Source: Lentzea sp033794685
GTDB lineage: Bacteria; Actinomycetota; Actinomycetes; Mycobacteriales; Pseudonocardiaceae
DNA: 64,000 nt
Strand: one strand, 5' to 3'
Assembly: GCA_033794685.1 (NCBI GenBank)
Contig: JARAYZ010000001.1
Shown: positions 15,678 to 25,600 of the stretch, piece by piece
Layout: the number at the start of each line of letters is the position of its first letter
Position numbering within the stretch: the first letter of the stretch is position 1
Made by a program: the position numbers and the translations under genes
The notes under the pieces: generated by a model
What the model saw: only the letters and a program-made list of their open reading frames with translations
Database searches by the model: none
What the model was told of the DNA's origin: nothing

Positions 15678-16411
15678 AGGTCGAGGTACTTGTCGAGGCC
15701 GACGGCCAGGCCGGGGCGCGACACGATCTCCCGCACACCCAGCACGACGCCGGGCATGAAGGACGTGCGGTGCAACGAGTCCTGACGGATCGTCAGCGTC
15801 TCGCTCTCGCCACCGAACACGACCTCCTGGTGCGCGATCATCCCGGAGATCCGCAGCGAGTGAACGCGCACGCCGTCGACGACAGCACCGCGCGCGCCCG
15901 GCTCCTCCTGCGTGGTCGCGTCGGGCATCGGGTCCATGCCCTCCCGCGCCGCCGCGATCAGCCGAGCCGTGTGCGCCGCCGTGCCCGAAGGCGCGTCGGC
16001 CTTGCGCGGGTGGTGCAGCTCGATGATCTCCGCCGACTCGTAGTAGCGGGCGGCGATCTCCGAGAAACGCATCAGCAGCACGGCACCGATGCCGAAGTTC
16101 GGCGCGACGAGCACGCCGACGTCGGAGCGGTCCGCGAGCAGTGCCGCGACGTCGTCCAGCTTCGGCTGGTCGAACCCGGAAGTGCCTACGACGCAATGAA
16201 TCCCGGCAGCAATGCAGAACTCCAGGTTCCCCATCACGACGTCGGGGTGCGTGAAGTCGACGACGACCTGGACGCCGGCGTCGACGAGCGTGGACAACGG
16301 GTCGTCGGCGTCGATGGCCGCCACGACCTCCATGTCCTTGGCGGCCTCGACCGCGCGCACCACCTCGGAACCCATGCGGCCCCGCGCGCCGAGAACTCCG
16401 ACGCGAATCAT
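15674..16411 (-). CDS. dapB: 4-hydroxy-tetrahydrodipicolinate reductase DapB
   Basis: Reduces the product of DapA to tetrahydrodipicolinate with NAD(P)H. The 245-residue protein has the N-terminal Rossmann motif GARGRMG (8-14), DFTHPD near residues 53-58, the VGTSGF stretch and the catalytic HHPRKADAPSGTA motif around residues 132-144. It overlaps the upstream M16 peptidase gene by 4 bp and the downstream membrane-protein gene by 4 bp. Confidence 0.97.
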   Translation of the reverse strand: MIRVGVLGARGRMGSEVVRAVEAAKDMEVVAAIDADDPLSTLVDAGVQVVVDFTHPDVVMGNLEFCIAAGIHCVVGTSGFDQPKLDDVAALLADRSDVGVLVAPNFGIGAVLLMRFSEIAARYYESAEIIELHHPRKADAPSGTAAHTARLIAAAREGMDPMPDATTQEEPGARGAVVDGVRVHSLRISGMIAHQEVVFGGESETLTIRQDSLHRTSFMPGVVLGVREIVSRPGLAVGLDKYLDL

Positions 16412-17811
16412 GCAATCACCTCGTGTACCTGGTCCGGCAGATCGTCGGCGTGATCGTAAGGGCCCACCACCGCCGCGGCGACGGGCCTGCGCAGCAGCTC
16501 ACGTGCGAGGAGCGCCACTTCGTCGGCGGAGACGGCGTCGATGCGCGCCAGCGTCGCCTCCACGCTCAGGTGGTCGCCGTAGTTCAGTTCGGACTTGCCG
16601 ATGCGCGACATCCGGGAGCTGGTGTCCTCCAGCCCCAGCACGAGGGCGCCACGCAGCTGGCCCTTGCCGCGCGCCACTTCCGCGTCCGACAGGCCGTCGC
16701 GGGCGACGTCCACGAGCACCTCGCGGATGACTCCGGCGGTCTCGCCGAGGCGGTCCGGCTGGCAGCCCGCGTAGACGGCGAACGTGCCGGTGTCCGCGTA
16801 CAGGCCGACGGACGAGTACACCTGGTACGCCAGGCCTCGCCGTTCGCGCACTTCCTGGAACAGCCGGGAGCTCATGCCGCCGCCGATGGCCGCGTTCAGC
16901 ACGTTCAACGCGAAGCGCCGCTCGTCGTGGCGGTCGAGACCGCGCATGCCGAGCATCAGGTGCGCCTGCTCGGTGTCGTCGGTGTGCAGCACCAGCTTGC
17001 GGGCGTCGGCGATGCGCGCGCGGCCGGCGCGGGGCACGACCGCGCTGCCCTCCCGCGACAGCCGGTCGCCGATGGCCTTGCGCACCAGGCGCATCACGTG
17101 CGCGTGCTCGATGTTGCCCGCGACGGCGAACACCATGCGCGGCAACGTGTAGCGCTTCTTGTAGAACGAGTAGAGGTTGTCCCTCTCCATGTCCTGAATG
17201 GACTTCTCGGTGCCCAGAACCGGACGCCCCAACGCATGCCCGCCGAACAACGCCTCGGTGAACGCGTCGTGCAGCAGGTCCTCGGGGTCGTCGTCGCGCA
17301 TCGCGATCTCCTCGAGCACGACACCGCGTTCGGTCTCGAAGTCACGCGGACCGCAGACGGCCTCGAACACCACGTCCGCCACGAGGTCCACCGCGAGCGG
17401 CAGGTCCTCGTCCAGGACGTGCGCGTAGTAGCAGGTGTGCTCCTTCGCGGTGAACGCGTTCAGCTCGCCGCCGACCGCGTCGATCTCCTCCGCGATGGCC
17501 GCCGCCGTGCGCCGCGACGTTCCCTTGAACAGCAGGTGTTCCAGGTAGTGCGCGGCACCCGCGACCTCGGGCCGTTCGTCACGGGACCCGACCTGCACCC
17601 ACAGCCCGACCGAGGCGGACCGCACGCCCGGGATGCGCTCGGTGATGACCCGCAGACCCGAGGGCAGCATGCTGCGCCGCACCTCGGACCCCGCGGACAT
17701 CTCCAGCACGCGCGTGCTGCCGGGCTTCTGGAGGTGCCCCAACGTGGTGGTACGCGGACGGCCGCGGGTGGATGCACCCGCGGCCGTCACGTTGTTGTCA
17801 GTCGCACTCAC
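16408..17811 (-). CDS. M16-family zinc metallopeptidase (PepR/mitochondrial-processing-peptidase-like)
   Basis: A 467-residue soluble insulinase-family peptidase. The inverted zinc motif HYLEH (HxxEH) lies at about residues 88-92, with the distal Glu in TERGVVLEEIAMRDDDPED. A C-terminal M16 domain follows (GMRGLDRHDERRFALNVLNAAIGGGMSSRLFQEVRERRGLAY, here in parts). The gene sits between pnp and dapB with 4-bp overlaps on both sides, the usual actinobacterial order. Confidence 0.93.
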   Translation of the reverse strand: MSATDNNVTAAGASTRGRPRTTTLGHLQKPGSTRVLEMSAGSEVRRSMLPSGLRVITERIPGVRSASVGLWVQVGSRDERPEVAGAAHYLEHLLFKGTSRRTAAAIAEEIDAVGGELNAFTAKEHTCYYAHVLDEDLPLAVDLVADVVFEAVCGPRDFETERGVVLEEIAMRDDDPEDLLHDAFTEALFGGHALGRPVLGTEKSIQDMERDNLYSFYKKRYTLPRMVFAVAGNIEHAHVMRLVRKAIGDRLSREGSAVVPRAGRARIADARKLVLHTDDTEQAHLMLGMRGLDRHDERRFALNVLNAAIGGGMSSRLFQEVRERRGLAYQVYSSVGLYADTGTFAVYAGCQPDRLGETAGVIREVLVDVARDGLSDAEVARGKGQLRGALVLGLEDTSSRMSRIGKSELNYGDHLSVEATLARIDAVSADEVALLARELLRRPVAAAVVGPYDHADDLPDQVHEVIA

Positions 17812-20048
17812 TGCGCGGGAGCCGCCTCAGCAGCAGCGTCCTCGGCGACGGGAGCCTCAGCCGGCTTCGCCGCGTCTTCTTCGGACACGACGATCAGGCT
17901 GATCTTGCCGCGCTGGTCGATGTCGGCGATCTCGACGCGGAGCTTGTCCCCGACCGAGACGACGTCCTCGACCTTCGCGATGCGCTTGCCGTTGCCCAGC
18001 TTCGAGATGTGGACGAGGCCGTCCTTGCCGGGCAGCAGCGAGACGAACGCGCCGAACGCGGCCGTCTTCACCACGGTGCCCAGGAAGCGCTCGCCGACCT
18101 TCGGCAGCTGCGGGTTCGCGATCGCGTTGATCATGCCGATCGCGGCCTCGGCCGAGGGGCCGTCCGCCGCACCGACGTAGATCGTGCCGTCGTCCTCGAT
18201 GGAGATGTCGGCACCGGTCTGCTCGGTGATCGAGTTGATCATCTTGCCCTTCGGGCCGATGACCTCGCCGATCTTGTCGGTCGGGATCTTGACCGACGTC
18301 ACGCGCGGAGCGAAGGCGCTCATCTCGTCCGGGTCGGAGATGGCCTCGGCCATGACCTCGAGGATCGTGTAGCGCGCGTCGCGGGCCTGGCCCAGCGCCG
18401 CCGCCAGCACCTCGGACGGGATGCCGTCGAGCTTCGTGTCGAGCTGCAGCGCCGTCACGAACTCCTTGGTGCCCGCGACCTTGAAGTCCATGTCGCCGAA
18501 CGCGTCCTCGGCACCGAGGATGTCGGTCAGCGCCACGTAGCGGGTCTCACCGTCGACCTCGTCGGAGACGAGACCCATCGCGATGCCGGAAACCGGCGCC
18601 TTCAGCGGGACACCCGCGTTGAGCAGCGACAGGGTCGACGCGCAGACGGAGCCCATGGACGTCGAGCCGTTGGAGCTCAGCGCCTCGGACACCTGGCGGA
18701 TCGCGTAGGGGAACTCCTCGCGCTTGGGCAGCACGGGCATGATCGCCCGCTCGGCCAGCGCGCCGTGGCCGATCTCGCGGCGCTTCGGCGAGCCCACGCG
18801 GCCGGTCTCACCGGTCGAGTAGGGCGGGAAGTTGTAGTGGTGCAGGTAGCGCTTGTGCGTCTCGGGCGCGAGCGAGTCGATCTGCTGTTCCATGCGCAGC
18901 ATGTTCAGCGTGGTGACACCCAGGATCTGGGTCTCGCCGCGCTCGAACAGCGCCGAACCGTGCGTCCTCGGGATCACGGCCACCTCGGCGCCGAGGTCAC
19001 GGATGTCCGTGAGACCGCGGCCGTCGATGCGGACCTTGTCGCGCAGGATGCGCTGGCGCACGAGCTTCTTGGTCAGCGAGCGGAACGCGGCGCCGACCTC
19101 CTTCTCGCGACCCTCGAACTGCTCGGCCAGCTTCTCGAGCGTGGCGGCCTTGACCTCGTCGAGCTTGGACTCGCGCTCGGCCTTGCCCGCGATGGTCAGC
19201 GCCTGCGCGAGCTCACCCGCGGCGGACGCCTCGACGGCCTCGAACGCGTCGGCCTGGTAGGCCGGGTACGTCGGGTACTCGCCGGTGGCCTTCGCGGCGA
19301 CCTGGGCGAGCTGCGCCTGGGCCTCGCAGAGGACCTTGATGAACGGCTTGGCGGCCTCGAGGCCCGCGGCCACGACCTCTTCGGTCGGGGCGGTGGCACC
19401 CTCGGCGATCATGTCGATCACGTTGTCGGTGGCCTCGGCCTCGACCATCATGATCGCGACGTCGCCGGAGTCGACCACGCGGCCCGCGACGACCATGTCG
19501 AACACGGCCTTCTCGAGCTGCTCGTAGGTCGGGAACGCTACCCACTGGCCCTCGATCAGAGCGACGCGGACGCCACCGATCGGGCCGGAGAACGGCAGAC
19601 CCGCGAGCTGCGTCGACGCGGACGCGGCGTTGATCGCCACGACGTCGTACAGGTCCTTCGGGTTGAGGCTCATCACCGTGATGACGACCTGGATCTCGTT
19701 GCGCAGACCGTCCACGAAGGACGGGCGCAGCGGACGGTCGATCAGGCGGCAGGTGAGGATGGCGTCCGTGCTCGGACGGCCCTCACGCCGGAAGAACGAG
19801 CCGGGGATGCGGCCCGCGGCGTACATGCGCTCCTCGACGTCCACCGTGAGGGGGAAGAAGTCGAAGTGCTCCTTGGGGTGCTTCGACGCCGTCGTGGCGC
19901 TCAGAAGCATGGTCTCGTCGTCCAGGTACGCCACCACGCTGCCGGCGGCCTGACGCGCGAGGCGCCCGGTCTCGAAGCGGATGGAGCGCGAGCCGAACTT
20001 GCCGTTGTCGATAACGGCAGTCGCCTCGTGGACCTCGATGTCCGTCAT
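17808..20048 (-). CDS. pnp: Polyribonucleotide nucleotidyltransferase (PNPase)
   Basis: A phosphorolytic 3'-5' exoribonuclease and polymerase (in actinomycetes formerly GpsI). The 746 residues show the two RNase PH domains with the helical domain between them (MEQQIDSLAPETHKRYLHHYNFPP and GSTSMGSVCAS mark the second core), a KH domain with GPKG in IGEVIGPKGKMI near 602-613, and a C-terminal S1 domain (FLGTVVKTAAFGAFVSLLPGKDGLVHIS). The tail is Ala/Glu/Pro-rich. The start ATG 20048 has a GAGGAG Shine-Dalgarno sequence. It overlaps the peptidase gene by 4 bp. Confidence 0.98.
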   Translation of the reverse strand: MTDIEVHEATAVIDNGKFGSRSIRFETGRLARQAAGSVVAYLDDETMLLSATTASKHPKEHFDFFPLTVDVEERMYAAGRIPGSFFRREGRPSTDAILTCRLIDRPLRPSFVDGLRNEIQVVITVMSLNPKDLYDVVAINAASASTQLAGLPFSGPIGGVRVALIEGQWVAFPTYEQLEKAVFDMVVAGRVVDSGDVAIMMVEAEATDNVIDMIAEGATAPTEEVVAAGLEAAKPFIKVLCEAQAQLAQVAAKATGEYPTYPAYQADAFEAVEASAAGELAQALTIAGKAERESKLDEVKAATLEKLAEQFEGREKEVGAAFRSLTKKLVRQRILRDKVRIDGRGLTDIRDLGAEVAVIPRTHGSALFERGETQILGVTTLNMLRMEQQIDSLAPETHKRYLHHYNFPPYSTGETGRVGSPKRREIGHGALAERAIMPVLPKREEFPYAIRQVSEALSSNGSTSMGSVCASTLSLLNAGVPLKAPVSGIAMGLVSDEVDGETRYVALTDILGAEDAFGDMDFKVAGTKEFVTALQLDTKLDGIPSEVLAAALGQARDARYTILEVMAEAISDPDEMSAFAPRVTSVKIPTDKIGEVIGPKGKMINSITEQTGADISIEDDGTIYVGAADGPSAEAAIGMINAIANPQLPKVGERFLGTVVKTAAFGAFVSLLPGKDGLVHISKLGNGKRIAKVEDVVSVGDKLRVEIADIDQRGKISLIVVSEEDAAKPAEAPVAEDAAAEAAPAQ

Positions 20049-20252
20049 TTACTTGTTACTCCTCGTCTTTTGGACACCGCTCACGCGTTCTGACGAGGCC
20101 GGTCTTCGATCGAAGTCCCCTGGGGCACTGCCAGCATTCACTTGGCAACCAGGAGGCCACTACCGAGGACCGGCGCGGAAACTGCTTCGCGCGACGCGGG
20201 TCCTGTTTTTCTTCCTCTTTGCAACCAGGGATCTGTATACACCTGGTTGTGC

Positions 20253-20290
20253 GCCGAGGGGGAGTGACCGGCCGGTCACTCCCCCTCGGC
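20253..20290 (-). terminator. Perfect 38-bp palindromic terminator after rpsO
   Basis: The sequence 20253-20290 is a complete palindrome (arm GCCGAGGGGGAGTGACCGG) located 5 nt downstream of the rpsO stop, between rpsO and pnp. It can fold into a long GC stem with almost no loop. It may attenuate read-through into pnp and could serve as an RNase processing site. A smaller AACCAGG/CCTGGTT repeat sits on its downstream side (20223-20248). Confidence 0.75.
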
Positions 20291-20295
20291 AGAAA

Positions 20296-20565
20296 TCACC
20301 TGCGCAGACCGAGGCGCTGGATCAGCGCGCGGTAGCGGTTGATGTCCACCTTGGTCAGGTAGTTCAGCAGACGGCGGCGACGGCCGACCATCAGCAGGAG
20401 ACCACGGCGGGAGTGGTGGTCGTGCTTGTGCTGCTTGAGGTGCTCGGTGAGGTCGGCGATGCGCTTGCTCAGCAGAGCGACCTGCGCCTCGGTCGAGCCC
20501 GTGTCCGAGTCGTGCAGACCGTACTCACCGAGGATGGACTTCTTCTGATCCGTGGACAGTGCCAC
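20296..20565 (-). CDS. rpsO: 30S ribosomal protein S15
   Basis: An 89-residue S15 with the standard length and motifs (DTGSTEAQVALLSKRI, HHSRRGLLLMVGRRRRLLNYL). It binds 16S rRNA in the central domain of the small subunit. The classic rpsO-pnp order is kept. The 287 bp upstream, before the HTH gene, contains no further gene and probably holds its promoter. Confidence 0.98.
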   Translation of the reverse strand: MALSTDQKKSILGEYGLHDSDTGSTEAQVALLSKRIADLTEHLKQHKHDHHSRRGLLLMVGRRRRLLNYLTKVDINRYRALIQRLGLRR

Positions 20566-20852
20566 TAGGTACTTCTCCTACTTGTTCAGGTCCGTGCGGC
20601 CCCACGCCCGCCGAATTGCTGGCCGGGGGTAGCCGGTACTGGCCGCCACGGACCGCAGCCAGACCCAACTGCGAAGGCTATCAGGCACTGTGCTCAGCGG
20701 CGCGCTGACGTGCGCAACCCCACCCGATCCACGGGCGGCGGAAGTCGTCGGCGCTGCTCACGAGCCACCGTGAGGTGCGTGTCCCATTGTGGTGCGCACC
20801 CGTCGACCGTGCCAACCGATTTAACCGGAGGTGAATTCCCGGTCGCGGAAAT

Positions 20853-21332
20853 TCACCTGCTGGCGGCCCGGATGGCCCGGCGGAACAGCTCCGCGATCGC
20901 CGGGAAGTCCTCGTGCAGCAGGTCGGCGGCCTGCTGCAGTTCGACGCGGTCCGCGACCCTGCGCAGCACCGGGTACGCGACGCTCTCGTCGCCGTTGACC
21001 GGCAGCGAGTCGCGGGACACCGTCGGCTTGGACTCGCGCACGTCGTCGAGCGCGCGTTGCAACGCCTCCGGCGCCCCGGTCGCCACGTCCGGCGTGAGGA
21101 TCTTGCGTTCCAGCATGATCATGCGGGCGAGCACGGACGGGTTGCCGATCTTGGCGCGGCGGCCGCTCATCACCTGGCTGAGCATCGGCGCGCTGATCCC
21201 GAGCACGTCCGCGAGCTGCGCCTGGGACACGTTGAAGGCCACGACCAACCGGCGCACCCGGTCACCCAGAGGCTCCCCGTACCACTCCCGTTGCAGGGCG
21301 AGGTTGCGCTGAACGATCTTGTGGTCCTCCAC
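20853..21332 (-). CDS. XRE-type helix-turn-helix DNA-binding protein
   Basis: A 159-residue protein with an XRE/Cro-like HTH at about 30-75 (VSQAQLADVLGISAPMLSQVMSGRRAKIGNPSVLARM) and a helical C-terminal region. GTG 21332 is preferred because GGAGAGG lies 6 nt upstream. A TTG/GTG extension to 21380 adds 16 weak residues. The gene lies between ribF and rpsO. A hairpin (AGGTGAATT 20829-20837 with AATTCACCT 20849-20857) overlaps its 3' end and probably terminates it. Target unknown. Confidence 0.8.
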   Translation of the reverse strand: MEDHKIVQRNLALQREWYGEPLGDRVRRLVVAFNVSQAQLADVLGISAPMLSQVMSGRRAKIGNPSVLARMIMLERKILTPDVATGAPEALQRALDDVRESKPTVSRDSLPVNGDESVAYPVLRRVADRVELQQAADLLHEDFPAIAELFRRAIRAASR

Positions 21333-21417
21333 CTTGGCCTCTCCGATAGCCCACACCCTGAACCCGCATCCTGCCAGCACAGCTGCTGTCAGATGCCCAC
21401 TTCGACCTATCTGACGG

Positions 21418-22350
21418 TCACGACTCGGTCAGCAGTTCCCTCGTTCGGTCTACATCTCGATGCATTTGTTCGAGCAGGGCCTCGACGGAGTCGTACTTCT
21501 CCATCTCGCGCAGCCGCTCGACGAAGTCCACGGCGACGCGCTGCCCGTAGTAGTCCTCGTCGACGTCGAGCACGAACGCCTCGACGCGGCGCTCCCGGCC
21601 GGAGAACGTCGGGTTGGTCCCCACGCTGACCGCGGCCTTGAGCGTCTTGCCCTTGGCGTCGGTGAACCAGCAGGCGTAGATGCCGTCGGCCGGCACCGCG
21701 GCGAACTTGGGCGTGGACAGGTTCGCGGTCGGGAACCCGAGGTCCTTGCCGCGCCCGTCGCCCTTGACGACGATCCCCTCGAGCCGGTGCGGCTTGCCCA
21801 GCGCCTCGGCCGCCGCCCGCACGTCCCCCGCGTCGATGCACGCGCGGACGTAGGTCGACGAGAACGTCACTTCCTCGGCGGACACCAGATCAGCCCCCTC
21901 TGTCACGAATCCGAACCGCTGCCCCAGCTGGCGCAGCATCGCGACGTTACCGGCCGCCTTGAACCCGAAGCTGAAGTTCTCACCCACTACGACAGCAGCG
22001 GCGTGCAGCTTCTCGACCAGCACCTCGTGGACGAACTGGTCCGCGGGCATCCGGCTGGTCTCGAGGGTGAACGGCACCACCACGAAGTGGTCGATGCCGA
22101 GCGCCTCGACCAGCTCGGCACGCCGCCGCAACGTGGTGAGCTGCGCGGGGTGGCTGCCGGGCCGCACGACCTCGGACGGGTGGGGGTCGAAGGTCATCAG
22201 CACGCTCGGCAGACCGCGCTGCTCAGCGAGTTCGACGGCACGCCCGATGAGGGCCTGGTGGCCTTTGTGGACACCGTCGAACACACCGATGGTCACCACG
22301 CAGCGGCCCCAGCCGCCGGGGAGGTGGTCAAGTCCGCGCCAGCGTTGCAC
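21418..22350 (-). CDS. ribF: Bifunctional riboflavin kinase/FAD synthetase RibF
   Basis: Converts riboflavin to FMN and FAD. The 310-residue protein has the N-terminal FAD synthetase nucleotidyltransferase domain (GVFDGVHKGHQALI near 23-36, an HxGH-like motif; STYVRACIDAGDV, the ISSTxIR-like region) and the C-terminal flavokinase barrel (GKDLGFPTANL with the catalytic PTAN at about 206-210). In Actinobacteria ribF normally follows truB; here the RHS/lectin island lies between them. Confidence 0.97.
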   Translation of the reverse strand: MQRWRGLDHLPGGWGRCVVTIGVFDGVHKGHQALIGRAVELAEQRGLPSVLMTFDPHPSEVVRPGSHPAQLTTLRRRAELVEALGIDHFVVVPFTLETSRMPADQFVHEVLVEKLHAAAVVVGENFSFGFKAAGNVAMLRQLGQRFGFVTEGADLVSAEEVTFSSTYVRACIDAGDVRAAAEALGKPHRLEGIVVKGDGRGKDLGFPTANLSTPKFAAVPADGIYACWFTDAKGKTLKAAVSVGTNPTFSGRERRVEAFVLDVDEDYYGQRVAVDFVERLREMEKYDSVEALLEQMHRDVDRTRELLTES

Positions 22351-22415
22351 GGTGATCAGCCTACGACGGCGGCCGGGGCTGCTGCTCGCCTGCCTCGAAG
22401 CTGTGCGAGCAACCC

Positions 22416-22649
22416 CTAGTCGATCTTGAAGTTCACGAAGTAGTCGAGGTCGTCGCGGACCTCGTGACCCGCCAGCCTCGCGAACGCTCCCAGCCTCTCC
22501 CCCTCGACCGGATAACCACCGATCCTGAGGTCACGGTCCTTGACCACGGAGAGCAAACGCGCCACTTCGGCGTCCTTGGTCCCCGTCAGCTTCTGGTTCA
22601 ACACGATGAACTCGTCCTGCTTGGAAAAGCCCTCCAGGTACCAGGACAT
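22416..22649 (-). CDS. Putative immunity protein for the RHS toxin
   Basis: A 77-residue acidic protein (MSWYLEGFSKQDEFIVLNQ... ending DDLDYFVNFKID). Its ATG overlaps the TGA stop of the RHS gene (ATGA), giving tight translational coupling, which is the standard place for the immunity gene of a polymorphic toxin. The size is close to colicin E3 immunity proteins, and the ending with YFV-F resembles theirs, but I cannot show homology. It may belong to a DUF family of small WxxEGF proteins that accompany such toxins. No signal peptide is present, so it acts in the cytoplasm. Confidence 0.65.
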   Translation of the reverse strand: MSWYLEGFSKQDEFIVLNQKLTGTKDAEVARLLSVVKDRDLRIGGYPVEGERLGAFARLAGHEVRDDLDYFVNFKID

Positions 22650-25600
22650 CACGGTTCCACCGTTCGTTCGTTGTCCGCTGGCTTGAGCTGTCTTCCGTCG
22701 TTGGGGTCGAACTCGCCTTGGTGCTTGCCCTTCTTGTTGTACTTCTCCACAGTGCCGTTCTCGTAGTCCCACTCGTAGATGTTGCCGTCGTCGTCCTTCC
22801 AGCGTTCCCGCAGCTTGCCGCCGCCCTTGACGGTCGTCTTCTTCTTGGAGGGCTTGATGTCGGGGAAGGCGGGCAACTTCTTGTTCGGCGGCGGGTACTG
22901 CCGCTGACCTGCGCCGGGCCGGGGGTTCTTCTGCTTCTTGGCGAACCCGAACATGTCCGCGAGGCCGCTCAGGACCTCGTCCGGCACGAGTTTGCCGACT
23001 CCCTTGCCGAACATGCCGAACGGGAGAACGCCGACTCCGAGCATGACGCACGCGAAAGTGGACCCGCCTGAGCAGTCCTCCGCGTCACTCAGCGTCGTCA
23101 ACCCGTAGAGGAACGAGCCCACCTCCCCGAAGCCGGCCCCCAAACAGCTCCAGACGTCGTCGCACACCCCCTCGTGCAGCGTCGTCCCGGGCGGGATCGA
23201 ACCCTGCAACAGTTCGTGCGCGCACATCAGCGCGACGTCCGGCGGCAGGCTCGGGTCGACGCGGTAGCACTTCGAGAGCAGCTCCGCCTCCGGCGAGGTG
23301 TCCGAGTTGGCCGGCTCCTCGGTGAGCCGCAACGGCGACTGCAGCGACCCGGACACGTTCTGCACGATCGGGCCGTTCTGCTCGATCATCCCCGCGTACA
23401 GGGCGGCGTACGAGGAGTTCACGTCGCCCACCGGGTTCGCGTAGTCGCCGGCCAGGTGCGACTTGATCTGCGGCGCCGAGGACACCGGCGGGGTGCGGTC
23501 GCCACCGAACGACGGCTGCGTCAGGGCCTCCGGCACCGGCAACGGGTTGCGGCGGCCGTAGTCCTGAGCCTGCTGCCGGGCGTTGATGGACGGGTCGGCC
23601 TGTTGCTGGTTCCGCTGCTGGTTGCTGTTCTTGTTGTTGTTCTTGTTCCTGTTGTTGCCCGGGTCCTTGCCATTGCCCGGGTCGCCGCCACCGCCTGGCT
23701 CGTCGCCGCTTCCCGTGCCGGAGCCGATGTTGCCATCGCCGAACCACCCCGCGCAGATCCAGAAGTAGACAAGGCAGAACCCACCGCCGCCGTCGTCGTC
23801 GCCGCACGGATTGCCGCCGGCGAAGGCGTGGCAGGGGTTGTGGCCGGTCGGGTCGACGTAGTTCACCGGCGAGCCGAGGCCGTAGGCGTAGCGGTTGGCC
23901 ATGCCGGACGGCGACGGGGAGAGCGTCCACGAGTCACGCGACTGGAACCCGCCGCTGCCCGGGTTGTACCAGCGTGCGGCCATGTTGACCGAGCCTGTCG
24001 CCTGGTCGGTCCACTCGCCCTGGAAGCCGACCGAACGCTTCGCACCCGAGGTGACGACACCGAACGGGTCGTAGGCGGTGGAGTCCGCCAGCGACGTCAT
24101 GGCACCGGCCGGGTCGAGGCTGCCGACGACGTCTCCGTGGTTGTCGGACACGGCGAGCTTCTTGTCGCTGCCCTGACCGACGGCCAGCAGCGCGCCGGCG
24201 GCGTCGCGACCGTAGACGGAGGTGCCGTCCGACACGACCGCACCGGACATGCCGTTGTACTGGAACGACTTGTCGTTGCGCTTGGCCACGCGGTCGAGCG
24301 AGTCGTAGGAGTACGTCTGCGAACCCTGACGCACCATGCGGTCGAAGGCGTCGAACGCGGCTGTGGTCCCGGCACGCGACGTCACACCGCCACGCGCGTT
24401 GTGGGAGACGACGGCCCCGTTCTCCGTGCGGAGGCGGTTGCGTTCGTCGTAGGTGGATTGTGCGTCGCCGACACGCGTGCGGTTGCCCGCCGCGTCCCAG
24501 CCGTACGCGACCGTGCCGGCCGGCGAGGTCCACGACTTCAGACGGCCTGAGTGGTCGTAGTCGTACGTCTGCTGTCCGGCGGAGGCCGTACCGGTCGACG
24601 TCTTGGTCGCCACCCTGCTCGCGCGGTCGTAGGTGTAGGCGATCGAGGCGGCTCCGGCGACCGTGTCCTTCGACAGTCGGGCTCCGTCGTCGTACTCGAA
24701 GGTCCGCGTGCGGCCGTTGCCCATGTTCAGCGACTTCAGCAGGCCGGCGGTGTCGTAGCCGAAGGTCTGCGTCAGACCGGTCACGCCGTCCTGCACGGAC
24801 TGGGTGCGTCCGCTCAGGTAGGTGTACCGGGAGGTGCCGGACGCGTCGGTGCGGCTGGTCAGGTTGCCGTCGTCGTCGTACTCGCGGGACCCGGTGCCAC
24901 CCGGCCCGGAGGACGTCAGCGGCAGACCGCGGTCGTTGTAGGTGAACGTGTCCGTGCCGTCCACGCCGGACGAGGCGACCAGGCGTCCCAGCACGTCGTA
25001 GTCGTAGCCGCGGTCGGCGGTGGCGGCCTCCGCGCCCGAGCCGGTCTCCTTCTTCAGACGGCCCATCGCGTCGAACGTGCGGGTGCGGACGACGCCACCC
25101 GGCGCCCGTTCCGCCACTGGGTCACCGGCCGCGTTGTAGGACGTGGTCCACGTGCGGTCGGCCAGAGCGGGGTGTTCGGCGGTGGAGGCCTCGATCGTGG
25201 ACTCCGGCAGGCCGAACGTGTTGTAGGTGTAGGCGGTGCGGTTGCCGCGGCCGTCGACGAGCCGCGTGCGGTTGCCCGCCGAGTCGTAGCCGAAGGACGT
25301 GGTGATGGACTCGGTGTCGGAGACCGGCTCCACCTGGCCGGTCGTGCGGTTCAGCGCGTCGTGGGAGTAGGTGCTCTTGCGGCCCAGCGGGTCGGTGGCG
25401 GTGGTGAGGTTGCCGGCGGCGTCGTGGACGAACGTCGAACGGCTGACCAGCGCGCCGGTCACGCCCAGCTGACGGATCGACTCGACCCGGCCCGCCTGGT
25501 CGTACCCGGTGAACGTGGCGCGGCCCGCGCCGTCGGCCACCTTGATCCGGCGGCCGGCGAGGTCGTAACCGAGGGAGCTCACGACACCGGCCGCGTCGGT

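Noticed and set aside
17772..20093. Plus-strand 773-codon frame across pnp
   Set aside because: Antisense shadow of PNPase; composition is Asp/Arg/Leu/Val-rich and lacks any domain.
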